The notes beneath the pieces are model-generated. The model was given only the letters and a program-made list of their open reading frames with translations, was not told the DNA's origin and did no database searches. From Chlorokybus atmophyticus (lineage: Eukaryota > Streptophyta > Chlorokybophyceae > Chlorokybales > Chlorokybaceae), in the NCBI GenBank assembly GCA_009103225.1, contig RHPI01002503.1, positions 645,060 to 709,059 on the forward strand: DNA of 64,000 nucleotides, in the 5' to 3' direction. Of this stretch, positions 47,194 through 59,293 are shown in pieces. Numbering within the stretch: the first letter of the stretch is position 1; every line of letters starts with the position of its first letter. Both the position numbers and the translations under genes were made by a program.

Positions 47194-50100
47194 CTAGTCG
47201 CTATCACTGTTGTCTGCAGCACTGTACCTGTGACCAGACCTCGCACTGCTTCCACTACTATAACTACTACTTAGGACTACTTCGCCAATGTGGCGAGGCT
47301 GGCTTGCAAACCTGAACTGCTGCTCCAAGGCTTCGCGTGCCACAGGGACAACTTCCCCTGGCTCGGGTTGGCTGGGTGATATCTGCTGGCTGGATGATAC
47401 ACTGCCCAAACTTGCAGACACTAGCGGGCTGCTGCTGGGAAGAGACTCCGGGACACGCACTTCACCTACATGAGACAATCAGCAACGTTGAGGACCGGTG
47501 TTGTATACCAAGGAATGACAATCCACCAGACACATGCATGGCTGCAGCAAGCAACATACCTTCAGCCGCATCGCTGTCCATTGACATGTTGGGATGCAGG
47601 TCTTGAGCACTACTTGACTGTGCGCCTTGCTGGGTCCCAAATGTCATTCCCGCAGCAGGGGAGGTGCCAAAGCCAAACTGCGTGTACATTCGCAAGGTAG
47701 AAGGCGCCACCTGCCCGGCACTCAGCCCCGAGCTGCTCGTGGACTGATTCAGTGGCCGCAGAGCGTTTGGACGGACTTCACCCAATGATAGACTGTTGCT
47801 TTGCTCCTCAAAGGAAAGACGAGGGTCCTTCCCATCATCATCGGGTTGATGCGTCATAGGCGGTTGAGCTGAGGTCTGGCTCCTTTTTGAAGCCCCAGCA
47901 GAGGTCCTGGGACTGGTCGTGGCATCCACAAGTTGATGTGAGATAACAGTTGGTTCCAGTATGACCTCATGTCTTACTACAACTTCTTCAACGGCCTCTG
48001 CAACAGCGACAACAGGCTTCTCTTCCATCTGCACTGCCGGGGTCTGCGCAGCTTCCCGGAACAACCGCATGTCTGGCAGGTCCAGGGACGAGCTGCTGCT
48101 GAGAGTGGAGGGAGTCCTGGGGCTGCCCCTACCGCGATCTCTCCTCCTGTCTGGGATAGACTCGGGACTGCTGAGCGGATACTCTGATTGCAGACCTACT
48201 GTGTGCGTAGCTATGCGCATGGTGTCTGTTCTGATGGTTGATGTCGATGCTACAGCTACCTTGTGCGTCTGTGATGGTTGAGTTTGAGCCCGAGCCTCGG
48301 ACTGAGCTTGAGCTTGAGCTGAAGTCGAAGTCTGAGGCCACTCAGGCACAATCGGCTGCTGCGCAGCTCCTGGAGCAGCTGCAAAACCAGGTGCTATGGA
48401 ACTTCCAACTGGAGGTCCCACGACAGGCCCAGCGCCAAACCCTCCGTAGTACATTGGCAGGAACCAAGGGCCTGAGGGCAGAAAAGATGATGATGCCGTA
48501 TGTCCCAGCACGGGACCTGCCGCGGGTGGTGCTGGGACACTCTCGGCACTTTGCAGATCAACGGTGGACGGCGCAGCAGCAGCTGCTGTTGGGACTGGTT
48601 CAGGATCTTGAGACGGAGGGGATCCTGGGATCTGACTGCCTACTTTGCGCACGGGGCGCCTTGGCGTGGTGGCCGGGGAGGCCGGCATGCTCGTGCTTGT
48701 GCCTTGGATCCTGACTTTGGGTACTGGCGGAGGTCCTGAGGGCGGGCGGGGAGGAGGCACGGGGCCCGGCTTGGGAGCGGGAGCAACCGCTGTGCCCAAG
48801 GCAGACTCCATGGTGGCTTCTGCTGCAATGCTCGCCACATCCATCTCAGCCTCCTGCTCTGCTGCAGCTGCAACCTCACCCAGCTCTGTCCTCCGCTCCT
48901 CAGCTGCTGCAGCCTGAGCACCCAACAGCTTCAATGAAAGTCGGATTAGGAACGCTCACACAGTCTCCATCATTATGTTGTTGATGCAACACTGTGCTGA
49001 TGTATGCAACGCAGCAATCCAACATAAACAGTAGTCCCTACCTGTGGCTGCAGCGGCTTGATGTCAGAAGCATACGCATCTATTCTGGTCGTGGGTGGGG
49101 TTTCTGGACGTCTCGCAAGCGATGGAGCTAGGCCAAGAGTTCGGGGACCAGCTTTTGGCACCGGAGCGCGGGCTGAACTCAGTCGAGGTGGTGGTGCAAA
49201 AGCCGGTCCTGCCTTCTTCAGCTTGCCCTCAGGTCCCAGAACCTGCCAAACCCGTGGTGGCTTTGCATGGGACTGCGCGCCAGACTTCGGGGCAGTTTGG
49301 GGTTCAGCTGGCTTCACAGTCCGGCCAAAGGCTGCGTTGGCATTTCTCCTTTCCTTCAGCGGCTCGGGCTTTGGGACGCGCTCAGGACTTGGTTGGCGGG
49401 GCTGCTGAGGGTCCTTCCTTTCCCTCACGGCAGCAGCAGGAGCTCCCCTTTTCGGTTCGGGTTTGGGAGTGAACACAGGGATGGGGGCAGAGGCTGGGGC
49501 GGAGTCCTCAGAGGAGGTCACGATGAGGGACCTTGGAAATCTCCCTACATACAAGTCTGCCGTGACGCCTGCCACGCGCGCTTCAATCTCCTGCTTGAGG
49601 CGGACTATGTCATCATCCTGCGAGGACACAGATACAGCCAAGTCCATGTCACACAGATGACAACTGCCAAGAATACAAACTCAGCGGGTCACTGAAGACA
49701 GCGAGGACCGCATCATTGTGTGCTGGGTCAATGCATGGACCACGATGCGCAGCAGGCACGCACCGTGATGGGTGGGTGCCAAGCATGCAAAGATTAGGAA
49801 CAACACGCTAGATGAGCATTGCTGACTCACCGCATCATCTAGTATATTGTCGTTTGTGGTGTTGCTTGCAGCACACCTGATGTTCAGATCTAGGCGAGCG
49901 CGCTCATTCACAAGCTCTTGTATAGCCTGGTCACAAGCATCCTGTCATACAATGCTGCAGAGCAAAACACACCCAACCAGCAGATACACTTGCCTGCAGC
50001 GCGCCCGCATAATCATACTTCCCGCCCAGGCACTGCTCCACAGTGCTCCTGACTTGATTGGTGAGGCTTGACCAACGCCCCTCATCTTGGCTATAAAGCT

Positions 50101-53035
50101 TGGCTGCAAACACAACCAGTCAGTCACAGTTTGGTGACAAGAGGCTGGTGAGAACAATGAGGCTTGCCAAGAGGTGGACCACAGCCTTCTGTGATGACAA
50201 ACACTCACCCACGTCAGTTCGCAATGCATGGGACTGTCTCGCAAAAGCAGAGTTTGCTGGAAAATACTTTGAAAGGTCCAGAGTCTCCTCCTGCAGCACA
50301 ACTTCGGGTTCCGAGAGCGTATCTTCAGGCGGCTTGCTTGGTCCTGCAACAGCAGCTGCTTGCGCACTACTGCTGGGAGCAGTATCCAGAAGTCCTGAAC
50401 CGGGCATTGTGATGCTAGCAGATGCGGGTTCAGGTGTTGAATCCTGGACCTGTGCTCTGAGACCTGAGGCAGATGCTTTGGTATTGGGTATTTGTGGTCT
50501 GGGAGCAACCAACGAACCGGCCAGGTTGCTAGGTCCTGCTTTGGGTCTCGTGATTCCCCTGGCTGCTGCTGGAAGGGGTGGCTTCAAGGAAGGATATGTG
50601 CGCTGTTGTACTGTTTGCTCCAACTGCATCAGACGCTGCTCCAGAGACACCTGCCCAAATGACAATTACATTGGCAACGTACCACCACAAGTCACACGCA
50701 ACAACACGCTTACCTGCAAGGATCGAATGAGTGAGCTTGCGTCTTCTGGAGCTGCTCGCCTGGCCGGCATTCCATCCCCATCTTGAGAGGAGGCTGGTCC
50801 CCCAGGCCTGTCTTGCTCGGGCCTGTCCGGCCTGGCCTGGTCAGGTGCATCACCACGGACCCTGTGGAGGTCCTCTGCAACTAGGGTGGAGACTACGGGT
50901 TGGTGGGCAGCCTGTCGTGCTGCGCTTATGTCCATAAGCCTGTTGTGTGCAGGGTCGGGCTGCTCGGGAATGGGTCTCAATGGTGCAGGAGGCATCTGTT
51001 GAATAACAGCACGCTCTGTTGCTGCATGATTGATGCCCGATGATGATGGCATAGATGCAGCGTGGCTGCGCCTGCGCTTCCGCCGCGGATCTACTGTATG
51101 GCTGAAAGGAGCACTCGGTCTGGCTGTGTTTGAATCCACTTGAAAAAGTAGTGTGTCTGGCCCAGGCGTTGGCCATGACAATGTCGGCCTAGTACTCACG
51201 TCCTTTGCGTTGATTCCCCCAGCTGCAGATGACGGGCCTGCAGTCGCCTGCACTGCCTCCGACCTATACTCCAGACCTCCTTTGGCACCATCAACCGAGG
51301 TTGATGGTGATTCAACCAGATTTAATGCAAATGCCTCCAGGCTTGGCAGGGAATACTCGTACAGCGCCTGCATGCAAATTGGTGATTGAGATATGCTAGA
51401 GGTAGGACTGCACTAGCAAGGTGGAGTGATGCACATGCGCACCTGTAGCACTTCCTGCAATTGGTCACGAGCTTTGGCCAGTGCAGTGCTTCCATCCTTC
51501 ACTGGGGCCATGTGCGCGCGTGCATAAGTAGGAGGTTCTTGAAAAGGGTTAGCTTGGCTCAATGCAAAAGGATCGCTGGTTTTAGATCTGCAGGTATGCT
51601 GGTCGTGCAGTTGAGTTGTGGGGGCGGCTCGTGCTTGGTGGTGGGATTCGCGCCGAATTGGGCCAACCGCAGTTGTGTGAGCAGAGGGCTGTTCTGGAAC
51701 AGGGCTGGATTGGTTATTGGGGAAACTTGCAGAATGTTCTTTAGCATCGGGACTGGGCGGCGCAGATTGCAAGCAGTCCTGAAGTGATGCTCCTGCTTGA
51801 GCACGACCTTCAGAAAATACTGGACTCGTGGCAGCTTCAACAGGCGGCTCTGGTATAGCATCAGTTTGCTGGTCGTGGTCGTGGCTCATTGTAGGCTGGT
51901 CCAATTGGGCCCCGCCGCGCTGGGCAGAATGCAGGCGGTCCCATAGTGCGGCTCTTTCTTGCTGGAGGGCTTCGAGCAAGACTGGGCTGACGATATCTGC
52001 TGCTGGGTCTGCAGCATCGAAACCTTCCGCGGGTTCCGGAGCCTCTGTTGAGATGCAGAAGCAGAATTATACAATGCTCATGATGTTTGCAACCGCGAAG
52101 ACACAAGCTAGCAAAATGCTCAGGACAAGCTTGAAGTACGCGAAGTTGTGATGGCCAGATATGCGACATCTATACGATCGCATGGAGTCGAGTAGACTAA
52201 CACATGCACATGACTCCACAGGTGCATGACCTAGCCAGCAGGACTACGCATGAGTGTGTGAGCACATGCACCAACATGTACGTGCGCACTGGCTAGTCAC
52301 CTGCGCTGACGCATGTAAATGAACCAGACGCTCAAATAGCAACGCAAGTGCAGATACTCCTGCCCTTACGGGTCTTGCACAGATTACGTACGTGTCCATG
52401 CAAGAGAAACAGAGAAATCACCAAATGCACCTTATTGTTTTGCAACTGCATTGTTGCGAAACATATAAGAATGTGTACAAAAACAAGTAACACGTTTTCG
52501 CACTCACATGAAGCAAGATATAGACTTCGTTGAAGTTATAGACAAACAAAGCTGCATACATCCTAACACATCAGAAGTACTCCCAAATGCAAGCAGTTAG
52601 GATATAGTTCTAGTTTCTTAGAGCAACACAAGCACACGTTTCCCTCAATCCACTTCGCCTAAAATATTGAGGTAGATTGATTGATAGACCCTTTAAGCAC
52701 TCACTAACGGTCTGATCTTCTGCCAGCTCCGGCTCCGGCTCCGGCTCCGGCGCCTGCGCCTGTGCCAGCGCCTGCGCCTGCGCCTGCGACACCATCACGG
52801 TCCCGAACCCGCTCCACGCCAGCTCCAGGGCGGCGCTGTCCCTGGCGTCCTGGTCGGTATCGCAGTCCAGGTCCCATGCTTCCGGCGGGGCGGCGGTCAC
52901 CTGGGCCTGGGGCACCCGCTTAGGGTTAGGCCGAACCCAGGGGCTGAACGCTTTCAGCTCCCGGGTGAAGCGGCGGTGCTCCGCCATGACCATAGCGAGG
53001 GCGGCGGTGCCTCCACCGCCCCCGTCGCGGGCCAT
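47194..53035 (-). CDS. Large low-complexity protein with short coiled coils, unknown family (9 exons, 1488 aa)
   Basis: Exons: 53035-52705, 52044-51443, 51367-50714, 50650-50209, 50103-49994, 49941-49877, 49663-49042, 48928-47560, 47465-47194. The intron after 49994 uses a GC donor (CAG/GCAAGT); the others are GT-AG. The start at 53035 is the likeliest ATG; an upstream in-frame ATG exists at 53209. Most of the protein is rich in Pro, Ser, Ala and Gln. More ordered parts are an N-terminal helix (MAEHRRFTRELKAF), short coiled coils (LEALQQERAALWDRL, SLEQRLMQLEQTVQQR), and the central EQCLGGKYDYAGALQ joined to DACDQAIQELVNERARLDLN and DDDIVRLKQEIEARV. An Ala/Glu helix follows at about 49000-48850. 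I do not recognise the family. Centrosomal or ciliary scaffolds such as TALPID3 have similar size and composition, but I found no motif that decides it. A Harbinger transposon ends 253 bp before the start codon. Confidence 0.6.
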
Positions 53036-53288
53036 CAGAACCTCGGCGCCCTCCGCCGCCGCCGACGCCTCATTGAGGACAATAAGCCCCGCGCAGGCTC
53101 CACGTGGCAGGACAGAAATTTTGAATTGATTGGTCGACAGCTCGGAAGTCAGCCGTTGGAAGGGTGAATTTGGCCACACTTCAGCAAGATGCAACATGTT
53201 ATGGCCCATGATAACTGATCACTTTATGCCAATGATAACTTGGTGCCAATACTTACCGTGCTTACCCAATCACAATCCCCGCAACTTA

Positions 53289-53328
53289 GGCCCGGTACGC
53301 ACAGACTTTTAGCGTCAACCCCTCTTAA
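53289..53328 (+). repeat. Left terminal inverted repeat of the Harbinger element
   Basis: Begins GGCCCGGTACGCACAGACTT and matches the reverse complement of 57990-58026 apart from a 2-base gap and one or two changes. Confidence 0.93.
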
Positions 53329-54032
53329 AGACCTTCTCAAAGGGGTCGTAAGCCCTAACAGGGGTAGGGGCCTTAAAAGTGAAACGCACTGCCCCTCTTA
53401 AGGGTGCCAAACCTCGTAAACCCTACAATGGCTACACGTGGCCCAATCAAGTGCCTCCACCGCTTCCAACGTGGCACTGGACGTGTAGCAGGTAGCTGGC
53501 GGTCTGGTCGGCGGTGGCGGCGGCAAGGATGGGGCGGCGGCGACGAGGGGAGGGGGAGAGGGGAAGGAAAGGTGTTTGCTGAGCGCAGGGGAGAAGCTGT
53601 GTTTTTATGGGTGGCGGCAAATACGTTGTGAGGTGGTAGGTGCAGGCGGCGTTGGCGCAGTGGGATGGAGGCGGCGGAGGGGTTGGAAGGGGCGGGGTGT
53701 TTGTCCACGGAGGACGCTGGTCAGGACGGCCATGTTTTCAGAGAGGTGCGCCTCTTTCAACTAGTGTTCATATCCACCTTAACCACATGCATCATGCGTT
53801 TTCGCATGCACTGTGTGTTTTTGGTTTTTCTTTTCTGTTTGCCTGTTCTGCATGTGGTAAGACCGACCTCATCATGTTGTGTATGTTCATTACTAAGAAA
53901 GCTTTGTACATCACAATGCGCACTACTGTATGCACTGTGCGTTGAGTAATGCATCACGTGTTTTGCTCACGAAGTGCATTTTACGTATGCCAGGTCCGCA
54001 GTCGCCACATTGTGGCTGTGGTAGTCTCGACA

Positions 54033-55380
54033 ATGATGCTTGTCAGAAGCTGGCGTGCGAGACGCATGCGAAGCATGCGACGTCTCATGCTGATGCGCAA
54101 AAGAAAGCTGCTCATGCTAGTTGCCTATTTGCAAAGCATGTGCATTGCATGTGCTAGCCGCGCGGAGGGTAGAAGTATGTGGTATGTGTTTCCAAGGCAG
54201 AGAGTTTGGTGGGAAATCATGGTCAGTAACATTTGGACAGATGCACTGTGGGTTATGCATTTCCGAATGAAGAGAGCAACATTCTATCGCTTGGTTGCTC
54301 GTGTGCAAGAACTTGGGAAGCAAGACACAAACTGGAAGTGTGCTGTACCACTAGACAAACGCGTTGGCATTGCCATTTATTGGCTAGCGCATGGTGCAGG
54401 TTATAGGCAAATTGCAGAGCTGTTTGGACAAGGTGTCATGACAGTCGCAGATATTGTACATGAGTTTTGTAAGTTGATGTATGTGAAGAGGAAGCAATTC
54501 ATATCATGGCCTGATAGCAACCGGTTGCGCGCAATCATGGCGAGGTTTCAAGTAGCCAAAGGCTTCGCTGGTTGTTGTGGAGCAATTGATGGTTCACACA
54601 TTCCAATCACCAAACCACGATGCCCACAAGCACCTGAGTATTACAACCGCAAAGGGTTCTACAGCATGCAGTTGCAGGCAAGTGAAGGTCCACATGAAAC
54701 GTATGCACATGCATGCGTGTTGTGAGCGCCACTATGTTCTAACTATCTGCAACAGGGTGTAGTTGATCTTCAGAAACGGTTTCTTGACGTCTTCATTGCC
54801 TTTCCTGGTAGCACGCACGACGCTCGCGTCTTTTCATGATCTCCTCTTGGCCAAGCCATCAATGGTGGCGACATTTTGCAGGATGTCTCAATCCGCCTGC
54901 CAACTGGTATGACTGCCAAGCCATGCAGCTGCTCATGAACACATCAACATCTTACGTGTGGGCGTGTTGTCAGGTGTGGATGTGAAGCCATATCTCATAG
55001 GTGATGCGGGCTACCCATGCAGGGAGAACCTAATCACTCCGTACCCTGGGGTGCGAGGAGGGGGGCACTTGCCGGAGCTGCAACAACGTTTCAACTTCAA
55101 CCATTCGTCTGCGCGCATGTGTATTGAGCATGCATTTGGGCTATTAAAGCAACGCTGGCAGCTTTTGAAGTCCGATATGGCAATAGGCTTGCATGAGATT
55201 ACGGTGACTGTTACCGTTGCGTGTGCGTTGCATAACTTTCTGACTGATTGTAACGAAGTTGAGCCCGAGTTGGACCATGAAGAAGAGGAAGATGATGACG
55301 GCATGCAACGCGAGGGCAACGGTGATCCGAATGATAATGGTGCTGCCATTCGCGACGCATTAGCAGCCATGTGGGCATGA
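54033..55380 (+). pseudogene. Harbinger DDE transposase with one in-frame UGA (3 exons, about 400 codons)
   Basis: Exons 54033-54677, 54756-54906, 54974-55380. The first intron has a GC donor (CAG/GCAAGT). The N-terminal part is basic. A helix-turn-helix-like segment (IAIYWLAHGAGYRQIAELFG) precedes the DDE core of the DDE_Tnp_4 type: first Asp in CCGAIDGSHIPI, second Asp in GSTHDARVF, third acidic residue in RMCIEHAFGLLKQRW. The nonsense codon UGA at 54837-54839 follows DARVFS directly. A CGA-to-TGA change is the simplest cause. Everything downstream is still open, so the mutation looks recent. An earlier ATG at 53949 is in frame. The product would cut and paste the element together with the Myb-like partner. 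Confidence 0.88.
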
Positions 55381-55600
55381 GTAGCATATGACACTGATGA
55401 CCATGATGCTGGGTGCTTTTGCTGCTACTGCTTGCATTGTAAGTGGCCGCTGAGCTTGCAAAGACTTCACCATCAAATTGTTGATAAGAATGCATGTGCC
55501 TACACTGGTGCGACCAAGGTGTTACAACTATGCATACACACAATATTGTGCTTGCAACCTTGTTATTTGCTACCATGAAGGCATGCTACTACAACATGGA

Positions 55601-57735
55601 CTACTTCAAAAACCTTATGGCGTCAGCCATAGAGGCAAACCCCTCCCTCAACACCTCAGCCTCGCGCTGCGACATTTTCTCTAACAACTCATGCTCAGCG
55701 GCTTGCATGCTGCGCATGGTGTCCGCCATCTCCCGATGCACCTCCCGCATTGTACTGCCAATGCTTGTGCGCTTCTTCTTCTTCTTGCCAGTTGTATGCT
55801 CAGTCATATCATTTAGCGTGCTTCCACCTGTCATGCAAGATAGCACGATGAAACATGCACACAAGCACATAACATATGTGTGCACCATAACAAGCATGAC
55901 AAGCAAGTCATCACCTTCATTGTCATCAAAAGTGCTGCCTGAGAACGGAGGCTCAGCACTGTGTGAATCCCCCAAAGCATGCTCAAGTTCTTGAAACAAC
56001 TCCTCATCATTCATCAGCAGATTGCGCTGCCAGTTGTAAGCCACCTTCTCTTCATCACTTGTCTCAAAGTAGTTGGGTTTGCCAGACTGGCTCATATAGC
56101 CGCGCACCGTGCTGTGCTGCGACTTCAGCGTGAACCACCTGTTACTTGACATTAGCATCTACGCAACACTACAATCGCATAATGCTTGCTGATACAGCAA
56201 TGTGACTGAGCATACCTTGATTGGCACTGGTCAATGGTTCGGGTCCAGTTTCTATCCTCAATCTCCTTGAGGTGCACCATAATATCGGACCATTTGATAG
56301 CAAAATGTTTGTTTTTCTGGTATGCACCACCTTGCTGTGTCCTGGAGTTGATTGCGCCCCATGCACGCACAAGGGACTTGCTCTCTGCAGCACTCCAAGA
56401 GGCGTCACGCATGCGTTGCTCCGCACCAGGCTCGGTGTCCGCTGAGCCCTTGCGCGTTGTCTTTCTCCTTGTTGCTGGCTTTGCTCGACTTGCTGCTGCA
56501 ACCGTCAATCAACACAGTCAGTAACCAAACCCTATACTGCCATGCATGCGTTGCTGCCAGGACACACTGTCATGCATGTCACGCATGCAAACCCTATACT
56601 GCCATGCATGCGTTGCAGCCAGGACACACTGTCACGCATGCAATTAGTTGTCTCATTTTCTCACCTTGTTTTGCGGGAGCTGGAGTAGCTGCTGGTGTAG
56701 ATGAGGCCGGCATGGGTGTGGCTGCAGCCGGTAGTTGGGCTGCATGCGTTGGCCTGCTACATTACTTGCATGATGCATGCTTACACACATACACACCACA
56801 ACAACACCAAAACATGCATCAAGCTTACATGAACGGCGGACTCGACGGCCCTGAATCAAACTCAGCACCCATGGATGCAGGCGTGTGGGCAATGTGTGTG
56901 AATGAATGTGGTGTTGCACTCGCAGCTGCAGGCCCATGCAGCAGGGGTTGTGGTAAGGACGGATTGTGGAAGCCATGCACCTGGTGTGGCAAGTAAGCGC
57001 CATGCCTGCAAGTTGGGCCAGGAACAGAGCTGATGGCTAAAGTGAACAGTCAGCCAGTGGGGACGTGTCATGCGTGCGCATGGGTAATGCAACAACAGTT
57101 GGGTGTCAGCTGCAAAGCTTGCATGGAATGCACGAGAGTACATGGCGTTTCTACTGCTTGAGCACGTGCATGCATTTGTGACAGCAAAGGAATGCAGCAT
57201 TGCAACGCGGACAATGCACAAACATACATCAAAGCATTGTGTGATGATCAGGCGAAGTGACACAGCAAACTAATGTGCATCATGGTGCTGATTTGAAAAA
57301 CGCTGCTACTGTGAACCACCACCACCACCACCACCACATCAGCAACAACAACGACAGCATGCAGTAGCATTGCCTGCCTGTTGATAAGTACGCTACTTAC
57401 CATGTATGAGCCGCAGCTGAAGCTGGAGAGCTGACTGCGGCCATGTGGCTGCCGACTCCTGGTGCATGTACACTGCTTGTGGTGATGGACGGCGCCACGC
57501 CTTCCACACCAGGAGAGGCGCCATAGTTGGTGTAGCCATGCACTGCGGCAAGGCCAGCATAGCCAGCATGCTGTTGGCTGGTGCTGCCCTCTCCAACACC
57601 ACCGCCGGCTGCCAAATCAGTGTCGCTTACGCTGTGCTGGTTCACATACTGGGGGTACCCAATATAGCCAGCAACCCCCACACTATTCGGACTAGCCTCA
57701 TGGGCGACACCATCACTGCCGCCCACGACACTCAT
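55601..57735 (-). CDS. Myb/SANT-like protein of the Harbinger element (6 exons, 444 aa)
   Basis: Exons: 57735-57401, 57005-56829, 56756-56665, 56495-56216, 56138-55915, 55827-55601. All phases agree. Residues about 215-300 form the DNA-binding part: SWSAAESKSLVRAWGAI, then KNKHFAIKWSDIMVHLKE and a Trp in RNWTRTIDQCQSRW, the three-helix spacing of Myb/SANT-like domains. Next comes an acidic middle (NDEELFQELEHALGDS) and a C-terminal Lys-rich stretch followed by a coiled coil (STMREVHREMADTMRSMQAA). The first 200 residues are Gly/Ala/Ser/His-rich. In Harbinger elements such a protein carries the transposase to the nucleus and binds the element ends. The gene appears intact. The fifth intron (87 nt) keeps the frame open even if retained. 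Confidence 0.8.
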
Positions 57736-57989
57736 CTCGCCCCACCGCCCTTCTCCCCCACCACGGCGGCGCCGCCTCCTCCTCCTCCAGGAGATGGCGC
57801 CACCGTCTTGGCGGGATTTACGGCATTGCTAGCGGCTGACATGACACGACGATGTACGAGGAAGGCCTTACGAGTGCCTTTTTTTTCTGTTAGCACTTTT
57901 AAGCCCGCGGCCCCTTACAAGGGGTTGCTAAAAGTTCTGTTCGTATCGCTTTTAGCGATCATCGTACTCCTAAGCGGGCCGCGGGGGCC

Positions 57990-58026
57990 TTAAGAGGGGT
58001 CGTTAAAAGTCTGTGCGTACCGGGCC
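57990..58026 (-). repeat. Right terminal inverted repeat of the Harbinger element
   Basis: Inverted copy of 53289-53328, followed by the TTA target duplication. Just inside (57890-57990) lie further inverted GC-rich blocks (CCCGCGGCCCC and its complement) around a CTTTTAGCGATC core, which can fold into a hairpin. Confidence 0.93.
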
Positions 58027-58029
58027 TTA

Positions 58030-59293
58030 TCAACTCCGCTAACACTACACACTAGAGTAAGGGAGATGCATAGGGTATGAGTCATATTGCACGCATGCAG
58101 TCTGTGCACACGCACGCATGCATGGTGTGATCGAGTTGCTTATAAAGTGTACACGGGTGGACCGCATAAGCGCGCATTTCTTTCGGTATTTGTTATGGGA
58201 CTCACACATCAACATAATTGCTGCACTGAAATCGACATTAGGCTTCGTGTATACGTAGATTTCGGGTAAGTAGTGCCACTACAAGGTGTATGTGTTTTGT
58301 CTTGTTGCTAATCGTTTCTCTGTTTCTCAACTATCAATGTGTCGTCTGTTTGTAATTTGGGCCGCCTCCTAAACGCATTGCATGCATGGCACGTATCATG
58401 GCACGTACCATGGTAATGCATTACATGATGATATTAGCAGCCACTGTATTCGCACAAATACGATATATGATATCGAAAGCTATTGCTTCATATTGATGCA
58501 TCGTGCGGCTTGGTGTATGCTATGCACTAGGCCCCTTTCCGCTTGAGTTGCTTGGTAGCAATTCCTATGTTCTCTATGCACCGATGTACGTGTTTGATGA
58601 TCAATTTTATGCACGTACCTTTGTGTTGTGTAAGGGTCTATTGACTGCGATTACAGCTTCTGGTGTTGTGGTTGGGGGTGGCGCGTGGCACGAAGGCATA
58701 TTGAGATATTTTATCTTTATTGTGAGTTATGTTCGTGTTTATTACCTCTTGGTTGGGGCCTTTCATAACCTACGAGCAATTAATTGCTTACGTGCAAAGG
58801 TAGATTACATGCATTGCGTCACGTAACGTAACTCGCGTCATGTTTTTGTAAATGCTGCGAAACTTGTCATTCCCTTATTGACAGCATACTAGCAAGCTAT
58901 TGTGATGATAATGAAGTTATGAGAGTGACAACTCTTGCAAGCTTTGCTTGCGAAGGGAAACTCAAAGCTTGTTCGTCATGATGATGGTTGGGTTTTTTTC
59001 GGGGTTTTACCAATATGCTCAACTCACTTATCCGCTACTGCTATTCATAGGTAGCACTATTGACAATCGCCTGACACATACTGTTCGGTGATTCCCATAA
59101 CCTTTTGAAGTTCTTGACCCTGAACCCACTTTATGGGCTCTGTTATTGGGCGGTTGCAGGTTGCAGAGTTACAAGTGCGGCTCATGCGTGGCTAATGTAC
59201 AATGTTCCAACCAGCTAGGCTCCGGCCTAGCTGGTTGAAAACCTCGGTACACGCCTTCACCCTTAGAAAGCGAGTCTAACCAGCAGGCAACAA
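58030..59293. other. AT-rich intergenic region
   Basis: Between the Harbinger element and the stop of the CREG-like gene. It is AT-rich and low in coding signal. A 107-codon open segment at 58503-58826 has no recognisable motif and unusual composition, so I do not call it a gene. Confidence 0.5.
59208..59237. other. Perfect 13-bp inverted repeat downstream of the CREG-like gene
   Basis: Arms CAACCAGCTAGGC and GCCTAGCTGGTTG with a TCCG loop, 57 bp past the CREG-like stop codon on its transcribed side. It could form an RNA hairpin in the 3' untranslated region. Function is unknown. Confidence 0.7.

Larger units (their letters stand above)
53289..58026. mobile_element. PIF/Harbinger DNA transposon, complete (4738 bp)
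   Basis: Both ends carry the inverted repeat GGCCCGGTACGCACAGACTT and continue with CCCCTCTTAA, about 37-40 bp in all. TTA stands directly outside each end (53286-53288 and 58027-58029), the 3-bp target duplication typical of this superfamily. Inside are the two genes such elements need: a DDE transposase (+) and a Myb/SANT-like protein (-), tail to tail with 220 bp between stops. Versions of the motif ACTTTTAGC-AACCCCT recur inside both ends as subterminal repeats. Intact ends and target duplication point to a fairly recent insertion. The transposase has one nonsense codon. Confidence 0.93.

Noticed and set aside
51124-51199. Possible 76-nt intron (GTGAGT donor, CACAG acceptor) in the third exon of the 1488-aa gene
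   Set aside because: Its removal would shift the frame into an early stop, while the unspliced sequence stays open.
47194-53035. Assignment of the 1488-aa protein to TALPID3
   Set aside because: Similar size, Pro/Ser richness and short coiled coils only; no diagnostic motif could be matched by eye.
58503-58826. 107-codon open frame on the plus strand
   Set aside because: Lies in AT-rich intergenic DNA, has no family motif, no splice partners and no context; chance length is plausible.
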